A DNA stretch of 64,000 nt from Acidimicrobiia bacterium (GCA_023264995.1 JAHFUR010000003.1:62001-126000), one strand, 5' to 3'; positions 1 through 8,741 are shown, counted from the first letter of the stretch. Notes: a model not told the origin generated them from the letters alone. A program made the numbers and translations.

Positions 1-140
1 CTGGCGGGAACCTCCTCCTCCACGGGACGGAGACTAGGCCCGAACCGATAGATCCGGTGATCGCCCGATTGTCGCCGGCGGCCCCCCGGGGGATGGTGGT
101 CGCAGCACCCAGCACCGCCGAACCCCTGGAGGGAACCAGC

Positions 141-512
141 ATGTCGAAGGTATCGAAGACCACCACCGACAAGGTCGTCGAATTCCCGATCGCGGAAGAC
201 CGCTCGAGCGACCTCGACGGGTACACGGTGAACTTCGTCACGATCAAGGAGGCGCACTCCATGGCCGGGATGCTGGCCAGCCTGCCCGGCGGCCACTGCG
301 CCTGCCCCCACTGGGGGTACGTGTTCTCGGGCCGCATGGTCGTCCACTACGAGGACCACGACGACGTCATCGAGGCCGGCGACGCCTACTACCTGGCGCC
401 CGGCCACGTGCCCGAGATCGACGCCGGCACCGAGTTCTTGATGTTCAGTCCCGCCGACGAGCTGAAGGCCACCGACGCCGCCATCATGGCGGCGCTGTCC
501 TCAGCCGGCTGA
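141..512 (+). CDS. Small cupin-fold protein
   Basis: A 123-residue protein with a cupin-like pattern: a Gly-Gly-His-Cys-Ala-Cys-Pro-His stretch, a beta-rich core with VFSGRM, and a YYLAPGHVPE segment typical of the second cupin motif. The standard HxH metal motif is not clean, so metal binding is uncertain. An in-frame start exists at 57, but ATG 141 has a GGAGG ribosome site about nine bases upstream and gives a normal N terminus, so it is preferred. No enzymatic role can be assigned; cytoplasmic because no signal peptide is seen. Confidence 0.7.
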   Translation: MSKVSKTTTDKVVEFPIAEDRSSDLDGYTVNFVTIKEAHSMAGMLASLPGGHCACPHWGYVFSGRMVVHYEDHDDVIEAGDAYYLAPGHVPEIDAGTEFLMFSPADELKATDAAIMAALSSAG

Positions 513-583
513 CCGGGCGGCGGGGCCGCGGCCACTCGCGTCCAACCCGTAACGCGAGGGCGGTCGGCGCGGACGAACGGGGC

Positions 584-1228
584 ATGGACAAGAACGTCAG
601 CACGCGTCGATTGGGTGGAGCGGGGGCGGTGGCCGCCATGGCCGTCGCCCTGATGGCCGGCTGCGGCTCCGGCCGGTCGGGCCCGCCGGCCGCCTCGCCT
701 CCCGCCGCCGCCGTCCGAAGCTTCGTCGGGACCGCCCAGGGCACGACGGCGTTCGTGTCCGTCGTGGTCGACGGCTCGCGGGCATTGGCCTACATCTGCG
801 ACGGCGTGCCCGGTGATCCGGCCGGGACGACGCCGACGGTCCAGGCCTGGTTCAACGGCGCCTCCGACGGCACCACCGTCGACGTGCAGCAGCCGGCCGG
901 ACGCCTCCAGTTGCAGCTCACCAGCACGGGCATGACGGGCACGGTGAGCCTGGCCGACGGCCGCCGGTTGGCAGTCAGCGGCCAGGCGGCCGCGGCCGAC
1001 GCCGGCCTCTACCGGGCTGAGTCCACCGGTGCGGGCGGCAAGGTGGTTGCCGGATGGATCCTCGCTGCCGACGGTCAGCAGCGGGGAGGTTTCGGCGTCG
1101 AGAACGGGGGCACGACCAAGCTCTCCGCGGTGCGGCCGCTCACCCTCTCGCAGCCGGTCTTCAGCGTGCAGGGCATCGCCACGGCCCGCATCGCCAAGGT
1201 CGGGATCACGCCGATCCCGATCCCGTGA
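584..1228 (+). CDS. Putative secreted lipoprotein, unknown function
   Basis: A 214-residue protein. Residues 1-27 form a lipoprotein signal: a short basic start (twin Arg in STRRLGG), a hydrophobic Ala-rich core and the lipobox LMAGC, with Cys27 as the predicted lipidated residue. The mature part starts with a Gly/Ser/Pro/Ala-rich linker and continues as a beta-rich domain of about 170 residues that I do not recognise. It is probably anchored on the outer face of the membrane. The neighbouring cupin gene is on the same strand about 70 bases upstream, but nothing ties the two functionally. Confidence 0.7.
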   Translation: MDKNVSTRRLGGAGAVAAMAVALMAGCGSGRSGPPAASPPAAAVRSFVGTAQGTTAFVSVVVDGSRALAYICDGVPGDPAGTTPTVQAWFNGASDGTTVDVQQPAGRLQLQLTSTGMTGTVSLADGRRLAVSGQAAAADAGLYRAESTGAGGKVVAGWILAADGQQRGGFGVENGGTTKLSAVRPLTLSQPVFSVQGIATARIAKVGITPIPIP

Positions 1229-1231
1229 CGA

Positions 1232-3259
1232 TCAGACCAGCAGCGGGTCGGCGATGACCTCGACCAGCGCCGGCCCGGGGTGGGCCAGCGCGTTGCCGAT
1301 GGCGCCGGCCAGTTGGTCGGCGGTTGACACGCGGTAGCCGGCCGCGCCGCAGAGCTGTGCGAAGGCGGCGAAGTCGGGGTTGTGGAGCCCGGTCTGCCAC
1401 ACGCTCCACTCCCCCGCCCGCTGCTCCTTGCTGATCTTGCCCAGTTCGCCGTTGTTGAGCAGCACGTGGGTGATGTTCATGCCGTACTTCACGGCGGTCG
1501 TGATCTCCATGGCGTACTGGCCGAAACCCCCGTCGCCGGAGATGCTCACGACGGGCCGGGCCGGCGCGTCGCTGCCCCGCCGGCGGTCGCCGACCGCCGC
1601 CCACGCTCCCATCGCCGCGGGGAAGGCGAAGCCGATGGAACCGAGGTAGCCGGACATCAGCACGTCCTGGCGGCCCGACACCTCGAAGTACCGGCCGAAC
1701 GAGTACGCGTTGTTCCCCACGTCGACGCAGAGCACCGCGTCCTCGGGCACCAATGTGCTCATGGCGTCGAACACCGCCGCCGAGTTCACGCCGCGGCCGA
1801 AGTCGTCCTGCCGCCGCCGGCGCTTCTCCTCCCGCCAGATGGCCCAACGCTCGGCGACTTCAGGGCGCTGGTCCACGCACGCCGGCCGCCCTGGGAGCGC
1901 CTCGGCCATCATCGCCGCGGCGACTCCGACGTCGCCCAGAACCGGTACTTCCACTGCGTGGAAACGGCCAAGCGCCATCGGGTCGAAGTCCACCTGCACG
2001 ATCGGCTTGTAGGCGGCGATGCCCGTGTGGTTGGAGAACGAGGCCCCAAAGGCGACGACGAGGTCGCACTCGTTCATGAACCAGGAGGCGATCGGCGTCC
2101 CACTGCGGCCGAGCACGCCGCAGCCCAGGGGGTGGTGATCGGAGATCTGGCCCTTGGCCTTGAACGTGGTGGCCACAGGGACCCCGAGGTGCTCGGCGAG
2201 GGCGACCACCGGCCCCATGTGGTGGCGAGCGCCGTTGCCGACGATGAACAGCGGCCGGCGGGCCGAGCTGACCCGGGCCACGGCCGCCGCCAGCGCGCCG
2301 GCCGGGGGCGCGATCGACCGGTCGGGTACCCGGCCGGTAGGCCCTCCCGCCTTGGCGTCGCCGGCCGGGCGGTTCTGCACCTCGTCAGGGAACACCAGGT
2401 GGGTGACGTCGCGCTCGAGCAGCGCCGTCTTGCAGGCCAGGTTGACCAGCTCGGCATGGTCGGACTCGCCGAGCACGCAATGGCTGGTGCGGGCCACAGC
2501 CGCGAAGGCCGCGTTCAGGTCGACGTCCTGGAAGGCGCCACGGCCGATGACCTTGGACGGCACCTGCCCCGAGAGCGCCAGCACGGGGGCCCGGTCGACC
2601 TTGGCGTCGTAGAGGCCGGTGAGGAGGTTGGTGGACCCGGGACCGGCGATGCCAAAGCACGCGGCCAGCCCGCCGGTGAGCTTGCCGTACGCGCTCGCGG
2701 CGAACGACGCCGCCCCCTCGTGGCGGATGCCCACGAAGCGCAGGTCGCCCCGCTCCTCGGCCGCCCGGAACGCGTCGGCCAGGCCCAGGTTCGAGTGCCC
2801 GACCATGCCGAAGACGTGGGAGACGCCCCAGTTGACCATCGTCTCGACCATCACATCGGAGACCGTCCGGGGCCGCTCCTCGTCCGGCGGCAGGGCCACG
2901 TACACGCCGTCGGCCCGCACCTCGGTCGGGTAGCTGGCCGGCGCGTCGCTGAACCCCGGCGGCGGGGTGCCGTTGCACGGCGAGTAGTCGTAGCCATGCC
3001 AGGGACAGCGGAGCCACCCCTTCTCGATGGACCCCTCGCCGAGCGGCCCGCCCTGGTGGGGGCAGCGGTTGTCCAGCGCGCCGTACCCGCCGCGGAAGTG
3101 GGTGAGAGCCAGCGAGCGCCGGCCGATGGAGACCGTCTTCACCCGGCCCTCGGGTAGTTCGTCCGGCGCAAGGGCCCGGTGCCATTCGTACCCGTCGGGC
3201 GGGAGCGCCGGCGACTCGAGCGACGGTTGGGGCAGGGCCCGGATGGGTGTGCCGGCCAC
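1232..3259 (-). CDS. Rieske-ThDP fusion enzyme (acetolactate synthase/pyruvate oxidase-like)
   Basis: A 675-residue protein with two parts. Residues about 20-125 are a Rieske [2Fe-2S] domain with Cys66-x-His68 and Cys85-x2-His88. Residues about 130-675 are a three-domain thiamine-diphosphate enzyme of the acetolactate synthase/pyruvate oxidase class: an N-terminal pyrimidine domain with the RHEGAASFAA activating-Glu region, a central domain, and a C-terminal GDG...NN cofactor motif (about 575-603). Start GTG 3259 is preceded by AGGAAGG and lies just after the stop of the flavoprotein gene; longer in-frame readings overlap that gene. The fusion suggests electrons from decarboxylated 2-oxoacids are passed to the cluster (inference). 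The upstream flavodoxin-fold reductase could be its redox partner. The substrate is unknown. Confidence 0.8.
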   Translation of the reverse strand: MAGTPIRALPQPSLESPALPPDGYEWHRALAPDELPEGRVKTVSIGRRSLALTHFRGGYGALDNRCPHQGGPLGEGSIEKGWLRCPWHGYDYSPCNGTPPPGFSDAPASYPTEVRADGVYVALPPDEERPRTVSDVMVETMVNWGVSHVFGMVGHSNLGLADAFRAAEERGDLRFVGIRHEGAASFAASAYGKLTGGLAACFGIAGPGSTNLLTGLYDAKVDRAPVLALSGQVPSKVIGRGAFQDVDLNAAFAAVARTSHCVLGESDHAELVNLACKTALLERDVTHLVFPDEVQNRPAGDAKAGGPTGRVPDRSIAPPAGALAAAVARVSSARRPLFIVGNGARHHMGPVVALAEHLGVPVATTFKAKGQISDHHPLGCGVLGRSGTPIASWFMNECDLVVAFGASFSNHTGIAAYKPIVQVDFDPMALGRFHAVEVPVLGDVGVAAAMMAEALPGRPACVDQRPEVAERWAIWREEKRRRRQDDFGRGVNSAAVFDAMSTLVPEDAVLCVDVGNNAYSFGRYFEVSGRQDVLMSGYLGSIGFAFPAAMGAWAAVGDRRRGSDAPARPVVSISGDGGFGQYAMEITTAVKYGMNITHVLLNNGELGKISKEQRAGEWSVWQTGLHNPDFAAFAQLCGAAGYRVSTADQLAGAIGNALAHPGPALVEVIADPLLV

Positions 3260-3288
3260 GGCGGACCGCCTTCCTGGTCCGACCGCGG

Positions 3289-4038
3289 TCAGCGGTGCTC
3301 GGGGTTGTCGAAGTCGAAGCGGCAGCCGGCGTCCCAGGCGGAGCGCTGGTTGCCGTGGGCCGGGATACCGCCGGCGTCCTTGAGCATCCGGGCCAGGTGC
3401 AGGAGGTTCCACGTCATGAAAGTGGTGTTGCGGTTCGTGAAGTCGTTGTCGGGCCCGCCCGAGCCCGGGTCCAGGTAGGACGGCCCGGGGCCAGCCTCGC
3501 CGATCCAGCCGGCGTCGGCCTGGGGCGGGATGACGTAGCCGAGGTGCTGGAGGGAGTAGAGGATGTTCATGGCGCAGTGCTTGACGCCGTCCTCGTTGCC
3601 GGTAATGAGGCAGCCGCCGATCCGGCCGTAGTAAGCGTACTGCCCGGCCTCGTTGAGCAGGTGGGAGTTGCCGTACAGCCGCTCGATGACCTGGGTGCAC
3701 ACCGACGTCTTCTCGCCGAGCCAGATGGCCGACGTCAGGACGAGGATGTCGGCCGCCTTCACCTGCTCGAAGATCTCAGGCCAGTCGTCACGCTCCCAGC
3801 CGTGCTCCTTCATGTCAGGCCACACCCCGGTGGCGATGTCACGGTCGATCGCCCGGATGACCTCGACGGTGACGCCCTGGCGGCGCATGATCTCGATAGA
3901 CCGGTCGGCCAGGCCCTGGGTGTGCGACGGCTCGGGTGACCGTTTCAGCGTGCAGTTGATGAACAGCGCCCGCAGGTCGCTGAAGTCCCAGCGGCTCTGC
4001 TGGCACAGTTCCTCCTGCATAGGAGAAAGCGCGGTCAT
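3289..4038 (-). CDS. Flavodoxin-fold NAD(P)H-dependent FMN reductase-like protein
   Basis: A 249-residue protein with the flavodoxin-like fold of NADPH-dependent FMN reductases: a beta-strand followed by a phosphate loop (NCTLKRSPEPSHTQ, residues about 29-42), a central ILVLTSAIWLGE strand-turn that would contact the flavin ring, and a C-terminal helix. ATG 4038 is preceded by GGAGGGGA. It lies 29 bases upstream of the Rieske/ThDP fusion gene on the same strand and is very likely co-transcribed with it, which makes it a candidate electron donor or acceptor for that enzyme (inference). Exact substrate unknown. Confidence 0.78.
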   Translation of the reverse strand: MTALSPMQEELCQQSRWDFSDLRALFINCTLKRSPEPSHTQGLADRSIEIMRRQGVTVEVIRAIDRDIATGVWPDMKEHGWERDDWPEIFEQVKAADILVLTSAIWLGEKTSVCTQVIERLYGNSHLLNEAGQYAYYGRIGGCLITGNEDGVKHCAMNILYSLQHLGYVIPPQADAGWIGEAGPGPSYLDPGSGGPDNDFTNRNTTFMTWNLLHLARMLKDAGGIPAHGNQRSAWDAGCRFDFDNPEHR

Positions 4039-4250
4039 GGGCTCCCCTCCAAGGGTCGGTCACTCGTCGCGGGCACGGTTCGGCCACCTCTACGGTCTCT
4101 CGCCACTTGCCGGCGTTACAGGCAACCGGCCGGGCCGGACCGCCTCGCCGCCGTCCGCCGGCGGCTCGGATCCGTAACGGGGACGAGGTGCCAACGAGAC
4201 CTTACGACGACCGGGAGCCCGCCTCGTGAAGGGGTCGTCGTGCTAGGACA

Positions 4251-4895
4251 ATGGTGTTCATGGAGGAGCCCGGACGAGATCTGGCGATCGTGGAACGGCT
4301 GCGCGCCGGCGACGAGGCCGCGTTCGAGGAGCTCGTCCGCCGTCACCACCGGGCCATGGTCCATTTCGCCGAGTCGTTCGTGCCGTCGCGCGCCATCGCC
4401 GAGGAGGTGGCCCAGGACGCCTGGTTGGGCGTCATCAAGGGGATCGACCGCTTCGAAGGACGCTCGTCGCTCGGTACGTGGATCTTCCGCATCGTGGCCA
4501 ATATCGCCCGGACACGTGGCGAACGGGAACGTCGGACGGTGCCCTCCATGACGCTCGCCGACGAGCTCGCCGCCGGCTCGCCCGCCGTCCCGGCGAGCCG
4601 CTTCACCGGCCACCCCGGCCGTGGCGTGTGGTCCGAGCCGCCGGCCCCCTGGAGCGAGCTGCCCGACGAGCGCCTGCTGTCCCAGGCCACCTTCGACCGG
4701 GTGGCCGACATCGCCGCCGGCCTGTCGGAGAACCAGCGCCGGGTCTTCGTGCTCCGCGACATCGAAGGCATGACCTCGGCCGAGGTGTGCAGCCTGCTCG
4801 AACTGAGCGAGGTCAACCAACGGGTCCTGTTGCACCGGGCCCGCAGCCGGGTCCGGGCCGGCCTCGAAGACGACCTTAGGAGCGTGGCGCCGTGA
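4251..4895 (+). CDS. ECF-type RNA polymerase sigma factor
   Basis: A 214-residue sigma-70 family protein with only regions 2 and 4. Region 2 spans about residues 15-90 (FEELVRRHHR, AEEVAQDAWLGV, the core- and -10-binding helices) and region 4 about 155-205 (LSENQRRVFVLRDIEGMT then a helix-turn-helix). A 65-residue variable linker joins them. Two starts are possible, ATG 4251 and ATG 4260; the first is used. The next gene starts inside its stop codon (GTGA overlap) and encodes a zinc-finger anti-sigma factor, the normal arrangement for an ECF sigma controlled by its partner. The target regulon is unknown. Confidence 0.9.
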   Translation: MVFMEEPGRDLAIVERLRAGDEAAFEELVRRHHRAMVHFAESFVPSRAIAEEVAQDAWLGVIKGIDRFEGRSSLGTWIFRIVANIARTRGERERRTVPSMTLADELAAGSPAVPASRFTGHPGRGVWSEPPAPWSELPDERLLSQATFDRVADIAAGLSENQRRVFVLRDIEGMTSAEVCSLLELSEVNQRVLLHRARSRVRAGLEDDLRSVAP

Positions 4896-5164
4896 CGGCG
4901 ATGCGGTGGTGGCGCCGGCCGGAGATCGTCTGCCAGCAGTGGGTCGAGATGGTCACGGACTACCTGGAGGGCGCCCTCCCGCCGAAGCTACAGCAGGCCG
5001 CCGACCGCCACCTGGCCGATTGCCCCCACTGCCGCGAGTACCTGGCCCAGGTGCGGCGCACCATCGCCACGGCGGCCAACCTGCGCGACGAGGACGTGCC
5101 CGACGACGTCGTCGACGCCCTGATGCGGGCCTTCGCCGACTTCCGGGGAGCCGGCGAGGCATAA
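4892..5164 (+). CDS. Zinc-finger anti-sigma factor
   Basis: A 90-residue soluble protein with a ZAS-type zinc site: Cys14 plus His40-x3-Cys44-x2-Cys47. It has no transmembrane segment, so it is a cytoplasmic ZAS anti-sigma factor of the RsrA/ChrR-N class rather than a membrane one. It starts at GTG 4892, overlapping the sigma gene stop, so translation is probably coupled. By family precedent it binds the ECF sigma and releases it under a redox or metal signal; the signal here is not visible. Confidence 0.85.
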   Translation: MTAMRWWRRPEIVCQQWVEMVTDYLEGALPPKLQQAADRHLADCPHCREYLAQVRRTIATAANLRDEDVPDDVVDALMRAFADFRGAGEA

Positions 5165-5187
5165 GGCCGGCGACAGCGCCGGCCTTA
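5162..5187. terminator. Bidirectional hairpin terminator
   Basis: A perfect 11-bp inverted repeat (TAAGGCCGGCG / CGCCGGCCTTA) with a four-base ACAG loop sits between the convergent anti-sigma and MOSC genes. The A and T at the stem base can serve either direction. Confidence 0.7.
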
Positions 5188-5196
5188 CAACGCTCC

Positions 5197-5955
5197 TCAG
5201 GCCTCGCGCACGAGGCCGGCGAGGACGGCGCCGGCGTCGGCCGGGTCGACGCCGGCCAGGACGAGCCGGCGGAGGGTGGCATCCCGAAGACGATCGTGGC
5301 CGGCGTCGGGAGCGGGCCGTCGGAGCTCCTCGACGGCGTTGCCAAGGGCCCAACTGACCCAGGTCTCGGCCAGTTCCGGAGCGGTCAACAGATCGGGGAT
5401 GAGCGAGTCCTCCCCCTCGGCCGCCCGGGCCACGGCCGCCACGGTCAGCCCGTGCCCGGACTTGTGCACGACCCGGACGTCGTCGCCCCGACCCACGTCC
5501 CCCTCGACAACGATGCGCAGGTAGGCACCGGGCCGGCCGGCGTGGGCGAAGCGCCGGGGGAACTTCGGGTCGCCCATCCGGATGCCGAGCTTGCCGCAGG
5601 GTGTCCGGGGCTGGCTGACCTCGAAGGTGGCCGTGCCGATCTCCCACCGCTCGCCAACCACGGCGTCGCTCACCGCCATGTCGGCGATCGTGAGGTTCTC
5701 CCCGAACGTCCCCGGGTCGAGCCGCCGGCCCAGCTCGCCCTCCCACCACGTGTAGTCCTCGGCGCCATAGGCGTAGACCGCCTTGTCGGGCCCACCGTGC
5801 ACCATGCGGTCGGCCTGATCGTCGCCGGCGAGGTTGACGCCGCGAGCCGCCACCCGGCCATCGACCGGGGCCTTCCAGATGGCCGTCTCCACGGTCCGGC
5901 GCGCCACTGCCACCGAGCGCGCCGCCCCCACGTTGACCGCGGCGACGGTTGCCAT
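5197..5955 (-). CDS. MOSC domain protein (YiiM-like)
   Basis: A 252-residue MOSC domain protein. Residues about 25-160 hold the family signature: DRMVHGGPDKAVYAY, then FGENLT, and a conserved Cys120 in the context PRTPCGKLG, the residue expected to handle a sulfur or molybdenum cofactor. The C-terminal 90 residues resemble the YiiM-type extension. ATG 5955 overlaps the stop of the upstream DUF1059 gene (TGATG), so the two are translationally coupled. YiiM-type proteins act on N-hydroxylated substrates using Moco; whether that holds here is inferred from family only. Confidence 0.85.
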   Translation of the reverse strand: MATVAAVNVGAARSVAVARRTVETAIWKAPVDGRVAARGVNLAGDDQADRMVHGGPDKAVYAYGAEDYTWWEGELGRRLDPGTFGENLTIADMAVSDAVVGERWEIGTATFEVSQPRTPCGKLGIRMGDPKFPRRFAHAGRPGAYLRIVVEGDVGRGDDVRVVHKSGHGLTVAAVARAAEGEDSLIPDLLTAPELAETWVSWALGNAVEELRRPAPDAGHDRLRDATLRRLVLAGVDPADAGAVLAGLVREA

Positions 5956-6131
5956 CAGGACTGCTTGATGCCCTTGCGGAGGAAGTTGGCGAGCGTGTCG
6001 GTGGTCTCCTGCACGCCGTGCTTCTTGCGGGCGTGCTCGGCGACCTTGGTCATGAGTGCCTCCTCGGTCGGGGCGCTGCCCTTCCAACGGCATTGGTGGT
6101 CGTTGTCGCGGCAGGCGAACTGGTAAGCCAT
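5955..6131 (-). CDS. DUF1059 small protein
   Basis: A 58-residue protein starting MAYQFACRDN, with Cys7, Cys14 in DHQCRWKG, and His34/His39 in the EHARKKHGV helix. These match the DUF1059 family of small Cys/His proteins, whose function is unknown. The ribosome site TTGGAGG is well placed before ATG 6131. Its stop overlaps the MOSC start, making a two-gene operon. The Cys/His pattern suggests metal binding (inference). Confidence 0.8.
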   Translation of the reverse strand: MAYQFACRDNDHQCRWKGSAPTEEALMTKVAEHARKKHGVQETTDTLANFLRKGIKQS

Positions 6132-6175
6132 CGGGCCTCCAAGGGTGTAGACGGATAACGCTTAGACACGATTCT

Positions 6176-6230
6176 TACCATTAGTTCTAGGGAACCGTCA
6201 ACACGCTTGGATGGACCTACTACCATTAGT
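6176..6230. promoter_or_regulatory. Direct repeat TACCATTAGT in a divergent promoter region
   Basis: The ten-base sequence TACCATTAGT occurs twice, at 6176-6185 and 6221-6230, 45 bases start to start, in the AT-richer gap between the divergent DUF1059/MOSC and CGNR genes. It could be an operator for the CGNR protein or parts of promoters. Confidence 0.45.
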
Positions 6231-6271
6231 GTATGTCCGCGGTTGGCGAGCTCACCGGTGGGGGTGCGCCG

Positions 6272-6832
6272 ATGCTCGGCGAGCGCCTCCCCGTCGAGCT
6301 GGCCAATACGCGGTACGCGGTGCGAGGGGATCCACGGGACGGCCTGCTGACCACCGAGCATCTCGGCGCCTGGCTCCGGGACGCCCGCGACCGCTTCCGC
6401 ACGCCCTTGGCCGACGACGACCTGCTCGGCGTGAGCGAGGCCGAGCTGGACGTCGCCCGTCAGCTCCGAGATGCCGTCCACGAGCTGCTCACCGCCGTGG
6501 TGGCCGGCACCGATCCACCCCAGCGGGCGATTGGCACGGTGAACCGCGTGGCCCGCTCGGTGCCCCGCTGGCCCCAGCTGCGGTGGGGCGAGCTACCGAC
6601 GATCGAGAGCGGGACCCGGGGGCGTCCGGTGGCGGCTGCCCTGGCCGAGATCGCTGACAGCGCCGTCGACCTGTTCGCCAGCCCGCACCGCGACCTGGTC
6701 CGGGCCTGCCATGCCCCGGGTTGCGTCCTGTTCTTCCTCAAGGACCACCCGCGGCGCACGTGGTGCTCCGAGGGCTGCGGGAACCGCGCTCGGGTGGCCC
6801 GCTTTCACGCCCGGCGGCTTGCCGAAGGGTGA
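6272..6832 (+). CDS. CGNR zinc-finger protein (ABATE domain), putative regulator
   Basis: A 186-residue protein of the ABATE/CGNR family, common in actinomycetes. The N terminus has the family pattern ending in ANTRYAVRGD; the C terminus (about 148-182) has the zinc finger CHAPGC, then CSEGCGNRARVARFH, containing the CGNR motif that gives the name. Family members are thought to be stress-related regulators. An upstream ATG (6233) abuts a repeated TACCATTAGT element, so ATG 6272, where the family normally starts, is chosen. Divergent from the MOSC operon. Confidence 0.8.
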   Translation: MLGERLPVELANTRYAVRGDPRDGLLTTEHLGAWLRDARDRFRTPLADDDLLGVSEAELDVARQLRDAVHELLTAVVAGTDPPQRAIGTVNRVARSVPRWPQLRWGELPTIESGTRGRPVAAALAEIADSAVDLFASPHRDLVRACHAPGCVLFFLKDHPRRTWCSEGCGNRARVARFHARRLAEG

Positions 6833-6861
6833 GCGGGCCGTCAGTCGCGTCCGAGCGTCAC

Positions 6862-7242
6862 CTACGCCGGCGCCGGCGGCAGCAAGGACTCGTGCATGCG
6901 GACGATCCGCCACGGCCCGCCGTCCTGGCGCCGGAGCACGAACGTGACCGCAGCCGAGTACGCAACCTCGTGGTCATGGCGATCGGTCCCCCAGAAGCGG
7001 TAGCGCCCGGCCACGACCGCCAGCCCGGCATCGGTCACCGCTTCGTCGACCGACACCTCGTCGATCCGGACCGACCGCCACCTTCGGGCCGCGATCTGGA
7101 ACCGACGGCCGAGCTGGTCGAGCTCGCCGTCACGGCCGGAGACGTACGTGGCGCCCGGCTCGAAGAGGTCGGTCACGGCTGTGGCATCGAGCTGCAGCCA
7201 GGCGGCCACCCAACGGTGGACGATCTCGGCCGGCTCGGTCAC
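6862..7242 (-). CDS. NTF2-like (SnoaL-type) protein
   Basis: A 126-residue protein with the cone-shaped NTF2-like pattern: an N-terminal helix pair (EIVHRWVAAWLQLDATAVTDLFEPGATY) followed by beta strands ending WRIVRMHES. No catalytic residues can be assigned. It begins inside the stop codon of the acyl-CoA synthetase gene (ATGA overlap), so it is the last gene of the Liv/acyl-CoA synthetase operon and may act on, or bind, the same metabolite. Confidence 0.72.
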   Translation of the reverse strand: MTEPAEIVHRWVAAWLQLDATAVTDLFEPGATYVSGRDGELDQLGRRFQIAARRWRSVRIDEVSVDEAVTDAGLAVVAGRYRFWGTDRHDHEVAYSAAVTFVLRRQDGGPWRIVRMHESLLPPAPA

Positions 7243-8741
7243 CTTCGGCGCTCCGCTCCGGGGAGGAGGTGCTTCTGCACCTTTCCCGTACCGGGGCTGC
7301 GGGGGAGGTCGCTGAGGAGATGCACGAGCGTGGGGACGGCCACCGGCGGGAGATGGTCGCGTAAGTGGGCGCCGATGCCCGCCGGATCGCCGCCAGGACA
7401 GACGACCGCCAGCACCACCTGCTGCTCGCCCGGCTCGCCGCCGGCGTCGGGGACCCCGTAGACAGCGGCGTCAAGGACGCCCTCATAGGCGAGCGCCGCC
7501 TCCTCCACCAGCACGGGGGCGATGAACTCGCCGAGATGGCGGATGACGTCGTCCTTCCGGCCCCGAAAGGCGTAGTGCCCATCGCCGATGTCGGCGACGA
7601 TATCGCCGGTGTGGAACCAACCGTCGCCCGGCAGACGCGAGGCGGTGGCCTCCTCGTCGTCCAGGTAGCCGTGCATCACGAAGCTCTGGTCGTGCGGGCG
7701 CACGAGCAGCTCGCCGTCGCCGGCCGTGCGGACGTCGTAGCCGCAGACCGCCTGCCCGCACGACGCCTCCTCCACCCGCGACCCGACCCAGGGGGCCATC
7801 AGGGGGATCCCCACCTCGGTGGAGCCGTACCCCTCGGACAGGTGGAGCCCGAACCTGTGCTCGAACGCTCGCGCCCTGGCGGGCGGGCTCGGAGCGCCCG
7901 ACGCCACCCGCACGGGGTTCCGGGCGTCGTCCGGGTGGGCCGAGCGGGCATTGAGGGTGGCGATGAGGCCGCCGGCGTAGGCGAAGGTGGTGAGGTCGAG
8001 GGCGCGGCAGGTGTCCCAGAACCGTTCGATGGACGGCGGCCAGGACAACGCCACTCGAGCACCGGCCACCAGCGCGCCGAGGAGGTTGCCGTAGATCCCG
8101 TCGACATGGAACAGGGGGGCGAACGCGTGGACCCCGTCGTCGGGGCCGAGGCGGCGCATGGCCGCCGTGCACTCGGCGTAGTGGACGGCGTGGCCGTGGG
8201 GTAGCAGCACCCCCTTGGGCGCCCCGGTTGTGCCCGACGTGGGCAGGACGGCGGCGATGTCGTCGGGCGACGGCGGGTTGCGGTGCCAGGGCGCCCGCCC
8301 AGGGGCCGTCGGGAGCGCGTCGAGCGGGACCGCCTCGATCCCCGGCCCCAACCAGCCCGTCCAGCGGCCCGGCGTGATCACCTTCGTCCCGGTCAGCATC
8401 GAGGCGATGACCCTGTCCAGGGCCGGGCCCCGGTACTGGTTGGGGATGAGCACGGGCACCCCGCCCGCCTTCATCACGGCAACAACCGCAACCGCGCCCC
8501 GATTGGTCGTCGGGACGAGGACGCCGACGTGGTCACCGGGGGCGATCCGGCCGGCCAGTCCCGCCGCGACCTGGTCGGTGAGGAGGTCGAAGCCGGCGAA
8601 GCTCAATGCCGGCTCGCCCCGGAGGGGGAGCAGGAACGGCCGGTCGCCGAACTCCGCCGCGGCGCGGGCCACCACGGCTGGAACGGTCCGCTCGGAACGC
8701 GACGTCACCCGAGTGATCCCCGGCACGATCACGGCCACCAC
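7239..8741 (-). CDS. AMP-dependent acyl-CoA synthetase/ligase
   Basis: A 500-residue member of the ANL adenylating superfamily. The phosphate loop TSGTTGAPKG is at about 168-177, the EGYGSTE motif near 310, the DGWFHTGD hinge region near 375, and the C-terminal GTGKVQKH carries the conserved catalytic Lys. It begins at GTG 8741 directly after the stop of the LivF-like gene, so it belongs to the transporter operon. Together they suggest import and CoA activation of a carboxylic acid, for example an aromatic or dicarboxylic acid, rather than amino acid uptake. The substrate cannot be told from the sequence. Confidence 0.88.
   Translation of the reverse strand: MVAVIVPGITRVTSRSERTVPAVVARAAAEFGDRPFLLPLRGEPALSFAGFDLLTDQVAAGLAGRIAPGDHVGVLVPTTNRGAVAVVAVMKAGGVPVLIPNQYRGPALDRVIASMLTGTKVITPGRWTGWLGPGIEAVPLDALPTAPGRAPWHRNPPSPDDIAAVLPTSGTTGAPKGVLLPHGHAVHYAECTAAMRRLGPDDGVHAFAPLFHVDGIYGNLLGALVAGARVALSWPPSIERFWDTCRALDLTTFAYAGGLIATLNARSAHPDDARNPVRVASGAPSPPARARAFEHRFGLHLSEGYGSTEVGIPLMAPWVGSRVEEASCGQAVCGYDVRTAGDGELLVRPHDQSFVMHGYLDDEEATASRLPGDGWFHTGDIVADIGDGHYAFRGRKDDVIRHLGEFIAPVLVEEAALAYEGVLDAAVYGVPDAGGEPGEQQVVLAVVCPGGDPAGIGAHLRDHLPPVAVPTLVHLLSDLPRSPGTGKVQKHLLPGAERRR

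Noticed and set aside
1382-3157. Long plus-strand open frame of 591 codons
   Set aside because: It is antisense to the Rieske/ThDP gene and has low-complexity His/Arg/Gly-rich content caused by high GC.
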